Below are positions 1-7,987 of a stretch of 52,160 bases of DNA, in pieces. How positions within the stretch are numbered: the stretch's first letter is position 1; every line of letters begins with the position of its first letter. Made by a program: the position numbers and the translations under genes. The stretch lies in NCBI GenBank assembly GCA_013286205.1, contig JABDGD010000013.1, positions 729 to 52,888 of the forward strand. Direction: 5' to 3'. This DNA comes from Candidatus Firestoneibacteriota bacterium. Lineage in GTDB: Bacteria > Oederibacteriota > Muellerivitia > Muellerivitales > Muellerivitaceae. The notes under the pieces were generated by a model, which was given only the letters and a program-made list of their open reading frames with translations, was not told where the DNA came from and ran no database searches.

Positions 1-29
1 TCGGTTTTTCGCTTTTAAATCGCTATAAT
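1..29 (+). promoter_or_regulatory. possible promoter for the TPR/beta-barrel gene
   Basis: A perfect TATAAT lies at 24-29, 44 bases before the ATG at 73. The matching -35 would fall at 1-6 (TCGGTT), a poor match right at the window edge. The call therefore rests on the -10 alone. Confidence 0.25.
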
Positions 30-72
30 TTTGACCAGTTTTTGATTCTTCAAAAAATATTAAGGTAATTAT

Positions 73-1110
73 ATGATTAAAAAAATAATGATGGTTTTGA
101 TTTTGTTTTTGTTTTCATCTGTTTCGGTTTGGGCTGCCGCTACTTCAGACGCTTATTATCAGGCGGGAAACAAGCTGTATATGCAGGGCAATTATGATTT
201 GTGTATTAAATATTACAAAGCGGCCATTCAAGTTGACCCCCAAAATTGGAAAGCTTATCAAGCTCTCGGCAGCTGTGAATATCACATGGGCAAGACGGAT
301 GACGCGATCCGCGATTTTAATCAGAGTCTCGCTATCAATCCCAATAATCCGGCCCTTCAAGGCTTTGTGAATAAAATCTCAACGAGCCCGGCGGTTCCGC
401 CCGCGCCTTCCGCTCAGACCCGGACTATGATTTATGGAGACAGACGTTTGCCAAAACAAGGCGGTATTGATTGGTGTCTGGGATGGAGCGTGGATAACAT
501 GAGCTACCAGGATTTGGTAACCGATTTCGCGCCGGTGACGCTTACCTTTGCTTCCGAACCTATCGGTGTTGAACTTTATGCGGGCGCTGATTACAACCTT
601 TCTCAAAATTTTGAATTAGGTGCGCAACTTCAATACATCGACAAGGAACCTGAATCAATTTCCAGTATTTATACGACGGATGGATATATTTTTCAGGAAT
701 CATGCGCGGGCCTGGCGGTTGAAGGCAAATATTTACTGCCGCTCAGCGACCAATTCCGGCTTAGTTTTGGCGCTCAAGTTGGTTATTACACTTTGGTGGG
801 AACTACCTATAGTTATTCCGATGGATATTTTTCTGCGAACTATAATTTAAACGGTTCTAGTGTGGGTGAAGTTATTGGGGCTGAACTCGAATGGGTAATG
901 GATCACGGAGCCTGGGCTATCGATTTTGGTTTAGGTTACCGGGCTTTGAGCTTTGGAACAATTACCTATACAGCGGACACATCTTCGTCTTCCTATTCGG
1001 GTTCAGGAGCGGCTACTTCTACAGCCCAAACATTGAAGAGTGTTAGCGGCGGGAATTTCACGATGGATTTTTCAGGGCCTCGAGCGAATTTTGGAGTTCG
1101 ATTTTTTTAA
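73..1110 (+). CDS. secreted TPR protein with C-terminal outer-membrane beta-barrel
   Basis: Probable outer-membrane protein; exact role unknown. Residues 1-21 look like a signal peptide: Lys-rich start, hydrophobic core, likely cleavage after VWA. Residues about 25-100 carry two TPR units (AYYQAGNKLYMQGNYDLCIK and ALGSCEYHMGKTDDAIRDFN, each followed by a DPQNW or NPNNP turn). A Pro/Ala linker follows near 105-118. The last ~220 residues are alternating aromatic and polar strands rich in Tyr, Gly and Ser, ending in FGVRFF; a terminal Phe is the usual mark of a BAM-inserted barrel. The start is preceded by TTAAGG. The downstream EVE-domain gene begins 9 bases after the stop, so the two may be cotranscribed. 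TPR modules usually bind proteins, here presumably in the periplasm. The fold is inferred from strand pattern only. Confidence 0.7.
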   Translation: MIKKIMMVLILFLFSSVSVWAAATSDAYYQAGNKLYMQGNYDLCIKYYKAAIQVDPQNWKAYQALGSCEYHMGKTDDAIRDFNQSLAINPNNPALQGFVNKISTSPAVPPAPSAQTRTMIYGDRRLPKQGGIDWCLGWSVDNMSYQDLVTDFAPVTLTFASEPIGVELYAGADYNLSQNFELGAQLQYIDKEPESISSIYTTDGYIFQESCAGLAVEGKYLLPLSDQFRLSFGAQVGYYTLVGTTYSYSDGYFSANYNLNGSSVGEVIGAELEWVMDHGAWAIDFGLGYRALSFGTITYTADTSSSSYSGSGAATSTAQTLKSVSGGNFTMDFSGPRANFGVRFF

Positions 1111-1119
1111 GGCAGGCAC

Positions 1120-1584
1120 ATGGCAAAACAGTACTGGCTAATGAAGGCTGAAGAAGAAGCCTATTCCATCGAGCAATGGAAGAAAGATAAATCCATTTTT
1201 TGGGACGGGGTGCGCAATTACACCGCCCGCAATTTCATGCGCGACCAGATGAAAAAGGGCGACGGCATGTTTTTCTATTATTCCAACGGCAAGCCCAGCG
1301 GTATCGTGGCTATTGGCGAAGTAGTCAAAGAAGGCTATCCGGATCACACGGCTTTTGACCCCAAAGATATTCATTACGACCCCAAGAGTGACCCGAAAAA
1401 GCCTACCTGGTACATGGTGGATGTAAAGTTTGTGAGGGCCTGCAAACAGATTGTGGGGTTGGATTTACTGAAGAAGGTGCCAGGTCTGAAGAACATGAAG
1501 CTCTTTAAAGAATCCCGTCTGTCCGTTTCGCCGGTGACTGAGGCCGAGTGGAAAATCATCATGAAGATGATCGACGCTCAATAG
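1120..1584 (+). CDS. EVE domain-containing protein (THYN1-like)
   Basis: Small cytoplasmic protein of 154 residues, the whole of which is one EVE domain, a PUA-like fold that in known members binds modified bases in nucleic acid. Visible family signatures are the opening YWLMKAEE, WDGVRNYTARNFMRDQMKKG, a FFYYSNGKPSGIVAIGEV strand pair and the late LFKESRLSVSPVTEAEW motif. Length matches single-domain bacterial EVE proteins. AGGCAGG precedes the ATG, and the gene follows the TPR/barrel gene by 9 bases. EVE proteins often sit near modification or restriction genes, but none is visible here. The convergent glycosyltransferase gene ends immediately after it. Confidence 0.88.
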   Translation: MAKQYWLMKAEEEAYSIEQWKKDKSIFWDGVRNYTARNFMRDQMKKGDGMFFYYSNGKPSGIVAIGEVVKEGYPDHTAFDPKDIHYDPKSDPKKPTWYMVDVKFVRACKQIVGLDLLKKVPGLKNMKLFKESRLSVSPVTEAEWKIIMKMIDAQ

Positions 1585-1585
1585 G

Positions 1586-2497
1586 TTAAAAGATTTTAAC
1601 GCTTTCGATGGAAGGCGAGCGGTCCTTGGCCGCTTCTCCCGGTATCTCAAAATAAATCCAGGTATCGCCCACCCGGCCTGTGGCCGGAATCACGGTAGCC
1701 CAGCCTCTGGCGATCGGCGTGAGGGATGGCGCGAAAACGGGCCCCAGCTGGAATAATAAAACATTTACGGCGTAAACCGTGCCCGGTTGGGGAGCTGACA
1801 GATCTTTTTGTGTCCAACGGCTCCAGTTCATTCCATAGAGCGTAGGCTCTACCGCTCCGCCAAATTGGGCGAGCTTGATATTTTTCCAGCCGCGCTGCCT
1901 GGCTGTCTCCGCCAGTCTTTTTATATCCTGCCCCATATCGACATTGGAATCGCCCAGATAGTAGATCTTTTTATTCCAGCTCACCCAATCGTTGTAATAG
2001 CTGATCATATTCGGGGTGCTGGCGAGGACACTAGCCGCGTGCCAGAGCAGAAGACCGATCACTAATATTTTCCCCGCGGCTTTTTTTTGCCACAGTTTTT
2101 CCAGCAGAAAAGCCGCCATTAAAATTAAAAAGGGATAGATCGGCAGAAGATAACGAACGCCCAAATTTTGAACGGGAAGAATACAGGCGAAGAAAAACAG
2201 GGCAGGCAGCCAAAGCCAGGCGGGAATTTCTTTTTTACGCAGGCCGTCCACGATGACGCGGAGGGTTAAAAGTGAAAAGGGAAGCGTGCTTTTGAGAACG
2301 AAGGCCGCGGGGAAATAAAACCAGTGATTGAACGGGGAAGCGACACCCAAAAAGTAAGTCGGGTGATGCAGAGAGAACATGTTGAGCACCGAAGCCAGGT
2401 TGAGCCAAAAATAAACTAAGGGAAACCAATGGTTTTTGTCGAAAAGGGTGCCAGGCAGATAAACGGCGCAGATGAAAATGAGAAAGGCCGCGGACAA
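1586..2497 (-). CDS. GT-C-type membrane glycosyltransferase, C-terminal part (frameshifted)
   Basis: This reading frame encodes the C-terminal half of a multi-spanning GT-C-type protein whose N-terminal half is in another frame upstream (to 3302). It begins inside a transmembrane helix (SAAFLIFICAVYLPGTL), has about four more hydrophobic helices (for example WLWLPALFFFACILPV and YLLPIYPFLILMAAFLL), and ends with a soluble domain of about 130 residues including YYNDWVSWNKKIYYLGDSN. That arrangement is common in PMT/ArnT-like enzymes, which move sugars from lipid-linked donors on the periplasmic side. The in-frame sequence extends above the annotated Met to a run of seven T (2508-2514, plus strand); removing one base there joins the halves into one protein of about 570 residues. 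No ribosome site precedes the internal Met, so independent translation is unlikely. Confidence 0.6.
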   Translation of the reverse strand: MSAAFLIFICAVYLPGTLFDKNHWFPLVYFWLNLASVLNMFSLHHPTYFLGVASPFNHWFYFPAAFVLKSTLPFSLLTLRVIVDGLRKKEIPAWLWLPALFFFACILPVQNLGVRYLLPIYPFLILMAAFLLEKLWQKKAAGKILVIGLLLWHAASVLASTPNMISYYNDWVSWNKKIYYLGDSNVDMGQDIKRLAETARQRGWKNIKLAQFGGAVEPTLYGMNWSRWTQKDLSAPQPGTVYAVNVLLFQLGPVFAPSLTPIARGWATVIPATGRVGDTWIYFEIPGEAAKDRSPSIESVKIF

Positions 2498-3302
2498 CCA
2501 GATCCAGTTTTTTTAAAATTTTTGAAAGCTGGGAAGAAGAGGATGACCGCCAATAATGAAAAGCTTCTAAGAGCATGAGCGCGGGAATGATAAATAAGGC
2601 TGAAAATTTCGAGCCAACTGCCCCGCCGAGCAGAGCGCCGGCCGCCAGGCTCCAGAGTGAATCCTGATTTTCGAGATGCTTTTGAAAGGCGAGGACCGCC
2701 GCCAAAATGAAAAAGGCCGCCGGGACATCGGATCCGCATTGGGCGGAAAAAGCGGAGAGGGTGGGTTCAAAGGCCCAGAGCGCCAGGGCCGAAAGAGTAA
2801 CGATAGGATGGCTTTGGCGGGTCAGCCCAAAGAGCAGCAGACCAATGCCCAGGCCAAATAAAAAGGTAATGAAGCGGCAGCGTTGAAGCATGGTCTCGAA
2901 GATGTCTTTATTCAGCACGAACAGAAATTGGTAACCCCGAAGCTGGCATTGACCCATATTGAAATTAAGAAATGATTTAAATCGATCGAGACGGGATTGG
3001 TCCCTTTTGTCCAGCATCGCCAAAGAGTCGCCCGGTTGAAGATGGTCGAGGCCCATATCCCCATTGCCCGCGTCTTTGACGTCCATGAATTTCAAAGGCA
3101 AAGTCTGCAGCATTTTTAAAAAAACCGGGTGGGTACCGTTGGAAATCACATCACCTTTCCAACAGGCGTAACCGTCGGCGATATCCATGGGTTCATCATC
3201 GGTGGGCGAGTCGTTGACGATACGCGGAATGACTTGAACGGAAAATAACAGGGCGAAAACCAAAAACCAGATCCAGGGGTTTGAGAAGCGGGAAGAAAGC
3301 AT
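2235..3302 (-). CDS. GT-C-type membrane glycosyltransferase, N-terminal part (frameshifted)
   Basis: N-terminal part of the split membrane glycosyltransferase. The first helix (residues ~10-26) is followed by an acidic TDDEP motif, as expected for the catalytic Asp/Glu loop after helix 1 in PMT/ArnT-type GT-C enzymes. Further helices follow near residues 140-160, 170-185, 190-205 and 220-245 (LWSLAAGALLGGAVGSKFSA). Coherent membrane-protein sequence stops at KILKKL, exactly where the plus strand has seven T at 2508-2514; the remaining ~85 residues to 2235 are Ser/Arg/His-rich out-of-frame translation. The true product is therefore probably one ~570-residue protein spanning 3302 to 1586, broken by a one-base indel. 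Donor and acceptor are unknown; the gene has no polysaccharide cluster around it. Confidence 0.6.
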   Translation of the reverse strand: MLSSRFSNPWIWFLVFALLFSVQVIPRIVNDSPTDDEPMDIADGYACWKGDVISNGTHPVFLKMLQTLPLKFMDVKDAGNGDMGLDHLQPGDSLAMLDKRDQSRLDRFKSFLNFNMGQCQLRGYQFLFVLNKDIFETMLQRCRFITFLFGLGIGLLLFGLTRQSHPIVTLSALALWAFEPTLSAFSAQCGSDVPAAFFILAAVLAFQKHLENQDSLWSLAAGALLGGAVGSKFSALFIIPALMLLEAFHYWRSSSSSQLSKILKKLDLVVRGLSHFHLRRLSAWHPFRQKPLVSLSLFLAQPGFGAQHVLSASPDLLFGCRFPVQSLVLFPRGLRSQKHASLFTFNPPRHRGRPA

Positions 3303-3344
3303 GGGTTTATTTTAAGCGGTTTTGGCCGGGGGTAAAGAAAGGGT

Positions 3345-4097
3345 TTATAAAGGTTTGACGGCTTTAAACCGCAACCGCACGTAATCCGCGGTCCAATGAC
3401 CCTGATTGTCGAAAAGTTGAGGCCGCACCGCTTCTTGAACTTCCTCTAAAAAGACCGGAATGTCTTCGGGGCTCAACTCGGCCAGATAGCTTTTGCGGAA
3501 AGTTTTCACCCAGGCTTTGGCGTCATGGGGCAGGGGAGTGGGCCGGTCAAAGTGTTGAATGAACTCGACTTTGAACCCGCGTTGTTCCAGCAGAGCCTGA
3601 TATTCCTTGGGTGAGGGATAAAAATTAGGATCGGGGACTTTGCCCAGCAGGCCGCGCTTTTGAAGAGACGCGCGCATGGCGGTTTCCAGCTGATTCACAT
3701 TTCCCTTGCCGCCCATTTCGGCCACAAAGCGGCCTCCCGGCTTGAGTGCCCGGTAAACACCCTCGATGACTTTTTCTTTTTGTTTCATCCAATGAAGCGC
3801 GGCATTGCTGAAGACCGCGTTGAATTCTTCTTTGAACGTCAGCGCCTGGCCGTCCATGAGGTGGGCATCGACGCCTAACTCTTTGGCGCTTTGAATGAAG
3901 CTGTCGCTGGAATCTACGCCTACCACTACACTACCCTTGTCCATTAACTGTTTGGCCTGAATGCCATCACCGCAGCCCAGATCCAAAATCCGCTCACCCG
4001 ATTGGGGAGCCAGAAGATCCATCACGCCCGCGCCGAGGTTCGTCACGAAGCGGGCGTTTTGATCGTAATCTTGGCTATTCCAGGTTTGTTGGGCCAT
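3345..4097 (-). CDS. class I SAM-dependent methyltransferase (trans-aconitate methyltransferase-like)
   Basis: Cytoplasmic methyltransferase of 250 residues. Motif I is ILDLGCGDGIQAKQL (residues ~40-54), followed by the acidic VGVDSSD strand and NAVFSNAALHWM, the last resembling the Tam/UbiE-like group in which an HW pair follows motif IV. The C-terminal half (PNFYPSPKEYQALLEQRGFK) also resembles trans-aconitate 2-methyltransferase. Substrate cannot be read from sequence. GGAGG lies just before the ATG, and the gene starts 15 bases after leuD on the same strand, so it may be read with leuCD. If it does act on aconitate-like acids, a position beside isopropylmalate isomerase would be chemically suggestive, but that is inference. 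Confidence 0.75.
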   Translation of the reverse strand: MAQQTWNSQDYDQNARFVTNLGAGVMDLLAPQSGERILDLGCGDGIQAKQLMDKGSVVVGVDSSDSFIQSAKELGVDAHLMDGQALTFKEEFNAVFSNAALHWMKQKEKVIEGVYRALKPGGRFVAEMGGKGNVNQLETAMRASLQKRGLLGKVPDPNFYPSPKEYQALLEQRGFKVEFIQHFDRPTPLPHDAKAWVKTFRKSYLAELSPEDIPVFLEEVQEAVRPQLFDNQGHWTADYVRLRFKAVKPL

Positions 4098-4112
4098 GGG
4101 CCCTCCTAAAAA

Positions 4113-4715
4113 TCAGTACCCCGAAACGTAGGGGAGCTTCTTGGCGACTTCGGCTGTCTTAGCCGCGTTGGCCAACAAAATTCCCGTGGTGTCCCAGGTG
4201 CCATTGACCAGGGCGTTGCGCTTGGATTCATGGATATCGAACTTCAAGTGCTCTTTGCCATCGGCTAGGAGAACTTTTTTATCCAGATCCAAAGTGAAAT
4301 GGGTTGCCGGCTTTTCCTTCGCCAGAGCCTGCAGTTTTTGCATGTCGGCCTGGCTGACGGTGGCGGTCGGAATGCCCAGCATGGTGCAGTTGCCCGCGAA
4401 AATTTCCGCGAAGGACTCACCAATGATGGCTCTCACACCCCAGCGCATGAGCGATTGGGGAGCGTGTTCACGGGAGGAACCGCAGCCGAAGTTTTGGTTC
4501 ACAAACAAGAGATGAGAACCCTGGAACTGAGGCAGGTCAAAGGGATGGCCCTTGGGTTTGCCCTCGGCGTCAAAGCGCTCGTCATAAAAGGGATATTGGC
4601 CCATGTTAGTGAAAGTAATCTCTTTCAAATAACGGGCGGGAATAATGCGGTCCGTATCAATGTCATTGCCTTCGACTGGGACTGCCTTGCCTTCGATTTG
4701 ATTGATCTTGCTCAT
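4113..4715 (-). CDS. leuD: 3-isopropylmalate dehydratase small subunit
   Basis: Small (swivel-domain) subunit of isopropylmalate isomerase, which converts 2-isopropylmalate to 3-isopropylmalate in leucine synthesis. The 200 residues match the usual LeuD length. Diagnostic motifs are [16 protein letters not shown] near the N-terminus, [17 protein letters not shown] (substrate-binding serine loop) and [18 protein letters not shown]. The start codon overlaps the leuC stop in an ATGA, giving translational coupling and equal subunit supply. No leuA or leuB is in the window, so the leucine genes are scattered here. Expression should follow the leuC promoter and the OxyR-type operator upstream. Confidence 0.95.
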   Translation of the reverse strand: MSKINQIEGKAVPVEGNDIDTDRIIPARYLKEITFTNMGQYPFYDERFDAEGKPKGHPFDLPQFQGSHLLFVNQNFGCGSSREHAPQSLMRWGVRAIIGESFAEIFAGNCTMLGIPTATVSQADMQKLQALAKEKPATHFTLDLDKKVLLADGKEHLKFDIHESKRNALVNGTWDTTGILLANAAKTAEVAKKLPYVSGY

Positions 4716-6118
4716 GCCATCACCTCCCGGATATCAGCGACTTTGCCTTCGATAGCCGCCGCGGCCACCATGGCCGGACTCATCAACATGGTTCTTCCTG
4801 TTTTGCTGCCCTGACGGCCGATGAAATTGCGGTTCGAGGACGAAGCGGAAATTTCATTGCCCTGCAGCTTGTCGGGGTTCATGGCCAGGCACATGGAACA
4901 GCCGGCCTCACGCCATTCAAACCCAGCTTCGGTAAAAATTTTATCCAGCCCTTCTTTTTCGGCCTGCAGTTTGACCTGTTGGGAGCCCGGCACCACAAAG
5001 GCGCGGACCGATTTGGAAACCTGACGGCCCTTGGCGACTTTCGCGGCCTCACGCAAGTCCGAGATACGGCCATTGGTGCAGCTGCCGATAAAAGCCACGT
5101 TGATCGGAGTGCCCTTGATGGACTGGCCCGGCTTGAGTTCCATATGCTTGTAAGCCAGCTCAACGGTTTTCACTTCGTCCGCGGAGAAAGAAGCCACCGC
5201 TGGCAATTTGTCGTTCACGCCGACGGATTGGTCGGGCGTGATACCCCAGGTGACGATCGGTTCAATGTCTTCGCCTTTAAAGGTGACGATATCGTCATAG
5301 ACCGCGTCTTTGTCCGAGGCGATGGATTTCCAATGCGCCACGGCTTTGTCCCACTTGTCCGCGGCAGGCGAATAAGGGCGGCCCTTCAAATAATCAAACG
5401 TCGTTTGATCGGGGTTCACATAACCGATACGGGCTCCGCCCTCGATGGCCATGTTGCAAACCGTCATGCGCTCTTCCATGGTCATGGCGTCAAATACTTC
5501 TCCGCCGTATTCGTAGGCGTAACCAATGCCGCCCTTTACGCCCAGCTTCTGAATGATATAGAGGGTGACGTCCTTCGCGGTAACGCCCGGCTTCAACTTG
5601 CCGGTCACATTGATGCGGCGAACTTTTAAAGCATCCATAGATAAGCACTGGGTGGCCAACACATCGCGCACCTGAGTGGTGCCGATACCGAAGGCCAGAG
5701 TACCAAAAGCCCCATGAGTGGAAGTATGCGAGTCGCCGCAGGCAATCGTCATGCCCGGTTGGGTTAAACCATTTTCGGGTCCAACGATATGCACGATGCC
5801 CTGTTTGCCTGACTTAAAGTCGAAGAAGGACACGCCGAAGTTTTTGACGTTCTTCTCAATCGCTTCCATCATTTGCTCAGCCTCGTTGTCCTGGAAAGGA
5901 CGGGCCTGGCTCTTGGTCGGCACAATGTGATCGACCGTGGCGAAGGTGCGGTTGGGATAAGCGACCTTCAAACCCTTCTCAGTGATCATGTCAAAAGCCT
6001 GGGGGCTGGTGACTTCATGAATCAGATGCAGGCCGATGAAAAGCTGGTATTGGCCCGTGGGCAATTTTTCCACCACGTGGGCGGCCCAAACTTTGTCGTA
6101 CAGCGTTCCTTTAGACAT
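4712..6118 (-). CDS. leuC: 3-isopropylmalate dehydratase large subunit
   Basis: Catalytic subunit of isopropylmalate isomerase, carrying the [4Fe-4S] cluster. The 468 residues match the family. Cluster ligands are in place: Cys347 in GSCTNGR and Cys407/Cys410 in CSMC, the same numbering as the E. coli protein. [12 protein letters not shown] and [13 protein letters not shown] are further aconitase-superfamily signatures. AAAGAGG stands before the ATG. A strong promoter (TTTACA, 17 bases, TATATT on the minus strand) lies in the 102-base gap to the divergent OxyR-like gene, with an OxyR-type operator directly upstream of the -35. The exposed cluster makes this enzyme family sensitive to oxidants, so control by an OxyR relative would be sensible. 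Confidence 0.96.
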   Translation of the reverse strand: MSKGTLYDKVWAAHVVEKLPTGQYQLFIGLHLIHEVTSPQAFDMITEKGLKVAYPNRTFATVDHIVPTKSQARPFQDNEAEQMMEAIEKNVKNFGVSFFDFKSGKQGIVHIVGPENGLTQPGMTIACGDSHTSTHGAFGTLAFGIGTTQVRDVLATQCLSMDALKVRRINVTGKLKPGVTAKDVTLYIIQKLGVKGGIGYAYEYGGEVFDAMTMEERMTVCNMAIEGGARIGYVNPDQTTFDYLKGRPYSPAADKWDKAVAHWKSIASDKDAVYDDIVTFKGEDIEPIVTWGITPDQSVGVNDKLPAVASFSADEVKTVELAYKHMELKPGQSIKGTPINVAFIGSCTNGRISDLREAAKVAKGRQVSKSVRAFVVPGSQQVKLQAEKEGLDKIFTEAGFEWREAGCSMCLAMNPDKLQGNEISASSSNRNFIGRQGSKTGRTMLMSPAMVAAAAIEGKVADIREVMA

Positions 6119-6156
6119 ATAAACCTCTTTAAACAGCGGATGGGATTGATGGAGAA

Positions 6157-6185
6157 AATATAGGTTTCGAGGAGTTATTTGTAAA
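6157..6185 (-). promoter_or_regulatory. sigma70-type promoter of leuCD
   Basis: Read on the minus strand, TTTACA (6180-6185) and TATATT (6157-6162) are separated by exactly 17 bases. The start point would fall near 6150, giving a leader of about 30 bases before the leuC ATG at 6118. The OxyR-type operator abuts the -35 element on its upstream side. Confidence 0.6.
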
Positions 6186-6223
6186 AGATATAGTTTCTAT
6201 GGTATTCATAGTTAATAACTATG
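6186..6223. promoter_or_regulatory. OxyR-type operator between leuC and the LysR gene
   Basis: Four half-element positions at 7-base spacing read AGAT (6186-6189), CTAT (6197-6200), ATAG (6208-6211) and CTAT (6219-6222). The published OxyR pattern is ATAG-N7-CTAT-N7-ATAG-N7-CTAT, so three of four match perfectly at the exact spacing. The distal pair forms a perfect 17-base palindrome, CATAGTTAATAACTATG (6207-6223), which also agrees with the inner T and A preferences of OxyR sites. Relative to the leuC start point it is centred near -65, the classic LysR-family activation site. The palindrome includes the ATG (6221) of the regulator gene, so binding should also repress that gene. Confidence 0.65.
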
Positions 6224-7096
6224 GAAACCCACCAACTGCGCTACTTCTTAGCCGTCACCCAAACAGGCCGTTTTACGGCGGCGGCGAAGCAATGCAATGT
6301 GTCCCAACCGTCCCTGAGTATTCAAATCGCCAAACTAGAAGAAGAACTGGGTGGGGAACTTTTTGAGCGGGGGAAAAAGGGAATCAAACTGACCTCACGG
6401 GGAGAACTGTTTTTACCCCGGGCCAAGGCGATTTTGGGCGAGATGGAATCGGCTCAAGTGGATGCGCTAGCTTTGTCGGGTCTTTCCATGGGGAAGGTTA
6501 GTCTGGGCTGCATGCCCACTACCGGCGCGCATTTGCTGCCGCCGATTTTGACGTCGTTTCGGAAAGCTTATCCTCATATACAGGTTCAATTAAAAGAAGA
6601 ATCCTCACCAGAACTGGCGAAAGATCTGAGCCAGGGCGAAGTGGAGTTGGCCATTCTGGATGAGGCGGGGTTACAGCCGGGGTTAGACCACCAAACCATT
6701 TTGACCGAAGAACTGCTGTTGGTTTTACCGGCCAAACATCCATTGGCGGGTAAAAAATCCCTCAGCCTCAAACAAGTAGCAGACGAACCTTTTATTCTGA
6801 TGAAGTCCGGGCACGGATTCCGTCAGATCACTTTGGATTTTTACCGCAAGGCGGGGCTGGAACCCAAAGTGGTTTTTGAGAGCGGCGGCATTGAGACTGT
6901 GCAGGCTCTGGTTGCGGCGGGATTGGGTATCAGCCTGGTACCCCAAATGGTGGCGAAGTTTCCCGGGGTGAGTTACGCCAGTGTTTCACAACTTCACGCG
7001 GCGCGTACGCTTTCTTTAGCGTGGCGCAAAAAAGCGCCATTATCCCACGCGGCGGAAGCGCTTAAAAAAGTGATCCTCTCCACGGTTAAACGTTAA
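6221..7096 (+). CDS. LysR-family regulator, OxyR-like but lacking both redox cysteines
   Basis: DNA-binding regulator of 291 residues. Residues 1-60 hold the LysR winged helix-turn-helix (LRYFLAVTQTGRFTAAAKQ, then QPSLSIQIAKLEEELG); about 90-290 form the effector domain. The sequence resembles OxyR, including CMPTTGAHLLPP where OxyR has IPTVGPYLLP, and the late VAAGLGISLVPQMV. At the OxyR redox site, HGFR stands where OxyR has HC(199)LR, and residue 208 is Tyr where OxyR has Cys208; numbering is in register. Only Cys25 and Cys97 remain, so classic peroxide sensing is not possible. No Shine-Dalgarno is visible before the ATG, which lies inside the operator palindrome. The likely target is leuCD, divergently transcribed. 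It may sense a metabolite instead (inference). Confidence 0.85.
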   Translation: METHQLRYFLAVTQTGRFTAAAKQCNVSQPSLSIQIAKLEEELGGELFERGKKGIKLTSRGELFLPRAKAILGEMESAQVDALALSGLSMGKVSLGCMPTTGAHLLPPILTSFRKAYPHIQVQLKEESSPELAKDLSQGEVELAILDEAGLQPGLDHQTILTEELLLVLPAKHPLAGKKSLSLKQVADEPFILMKSGHGFRQITLDFYRKAGLEPKVVFESGGIETVQALVAAGLGISLVPQMVAKFPGVSYASVSQLHAARTLSLAWRKKAPLSHAAEALKKVILSTVKR

Positions 7097-7168
7097 AGAT
7101 TTTTTCTCGTCTTGCTTTCACTCCAAAATCCTTCCTACTATTGCCTCAGTTCATCACAGGAGGGCAAT

Positions 7169-7840
7169 ATGAAAATCGGAATTATCGGATCAGGCGTTGT
7201 TGGACAAACTTTGGGCGCGAAGCTGGTGGCGCTGGGACACGATGTGGTTTTAGGAACAAGAGACCCGCAAAAGCTCGATGAAAAAAAGAACATGGCTGTC
7301 AGTCTGAAAGAATGGCTGGCTTCGGTGCAAAACAAAGCCAAGGTCGTCACCTTTAAAGAAGCAGCCTCTCATGGAGACGTTTTGATTACCTGCACTCACG
7401 GACAAATTTCGGTTGAAGCCCTCAAATTGGCTGAAGCGGATAAAGTGGGACCAAAAGTTCTCATCGATACGGCTAACGAATTGGATTTTTCAAAAGGTTT
7501 TCCCCCGATGGTTCTGGCATCACAGGACCGCTCGGTTGGTGAAAACATTCAAAAAGCTTTTCCCAACTTGAAAGTGGTAAAAACACTCAACACCATGGCC
7601 GCGCCGGTGATGGTTAATCCCAAAGCGGTCGCGGGCGGGGATCACACGATTTTTATGGCGGGTAATGACAAAGACGCGAAAGCGAAAGTGGCTGACTTGT
7701 TGAAGTCTTTCGGCTGGTCGGACATTTTGGATTTGGGCGACATCGGCGCCGCCCGCGGCCCTGAAATGTATATGGGTATGTGGATCCGCTTATATGGAAC
7801 GCTTCAAAACGGCATGATCAACATCAAGGTTCAGCGCTAA
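7169..7840 (+). CDS. NADP(+)-dependent F420 reductase-like oxidoreductase
   Basis: Cytoplasmic Rossmann-fold enzyme of 224 residues in the F420-dependent NADP reductase/ProC-like superfamily. The nucleotide-binding loop is GIIGSGVVGQTLGAKL; the following LGTRD places an Arg where NADPH 2'-phosphate is usually bound. Later landmarks are VLIDTANELDFSKG and VVKTLNTMAAPVMVNP, typical of the NAD-binding F420 oxidoreductase family in non-F420 bacteria. A start at 7169 is chosen over the upstream in-frame ATG at 7112 because CAGGAGGG lies 6 bases before it and the protein then begins exactly at the first Rossmann strand. Substrate unknown; no F420 genes are seen. A hairpin follows the stop. Confidence 0.8.
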   Translation: MKIGIIGSGVVGQTLGAKLVALGHDVVLGTRDPQKLDEKKNMAVSLKEWLASVQNKAKVVTFKEAASHGDVLITCTHGQISVEALKLAEADKVGPKVLIDTANELDFSKGFPPMVLASQDRSVGENIQKAFPNLKVVKTLNTMAAPVMVNPKAVAGGDHTIFMAGNDKDAKAKVADLLKSFGWSDILDLGDIGAARGPEMYMGMWIRLYGTLQNGMINIKVQR

Positions 7841-7855
7841 AAGCAGGTTTTTATG

Positions 7856-7890
7856 CCTGCCTGGGGTTTTCAATCCCAGGCAGGTATCTT
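7856..7890 (+). terminator. hairpin terminator after the NADP oxidoreductase gene
   Basis: CCTGCCTGGG (7856-7865) pairs perfectly with CCCAGGCAGG (7875-7884) across a nine-base loop. The following TATCTTTC is only weakly T-rich. Confidence 0.6.
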
Positions 7891-7987
7891 TCAAGTTACT
7901 TCCTTCCTTTTTTGTTTCTACTGTCTATCTGTCTCCATTCTTCCTAACGTGAATCAGGTTGGTCATGAAAATTGAGTGGAGGATGAT

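Noticed and set aside
2505..2520. Programmed frameshifting at the A/T run in the glycosyltransferase
   Set aside because: No stimulatory structure or functional reason for a truncated product is visible; an indel is simpler.
4979..5629. 216-codon open frame opposite leuC
   Set aside because: Antisense to a confirmed gene, with no ribosome site and a composition set by leuC codons.
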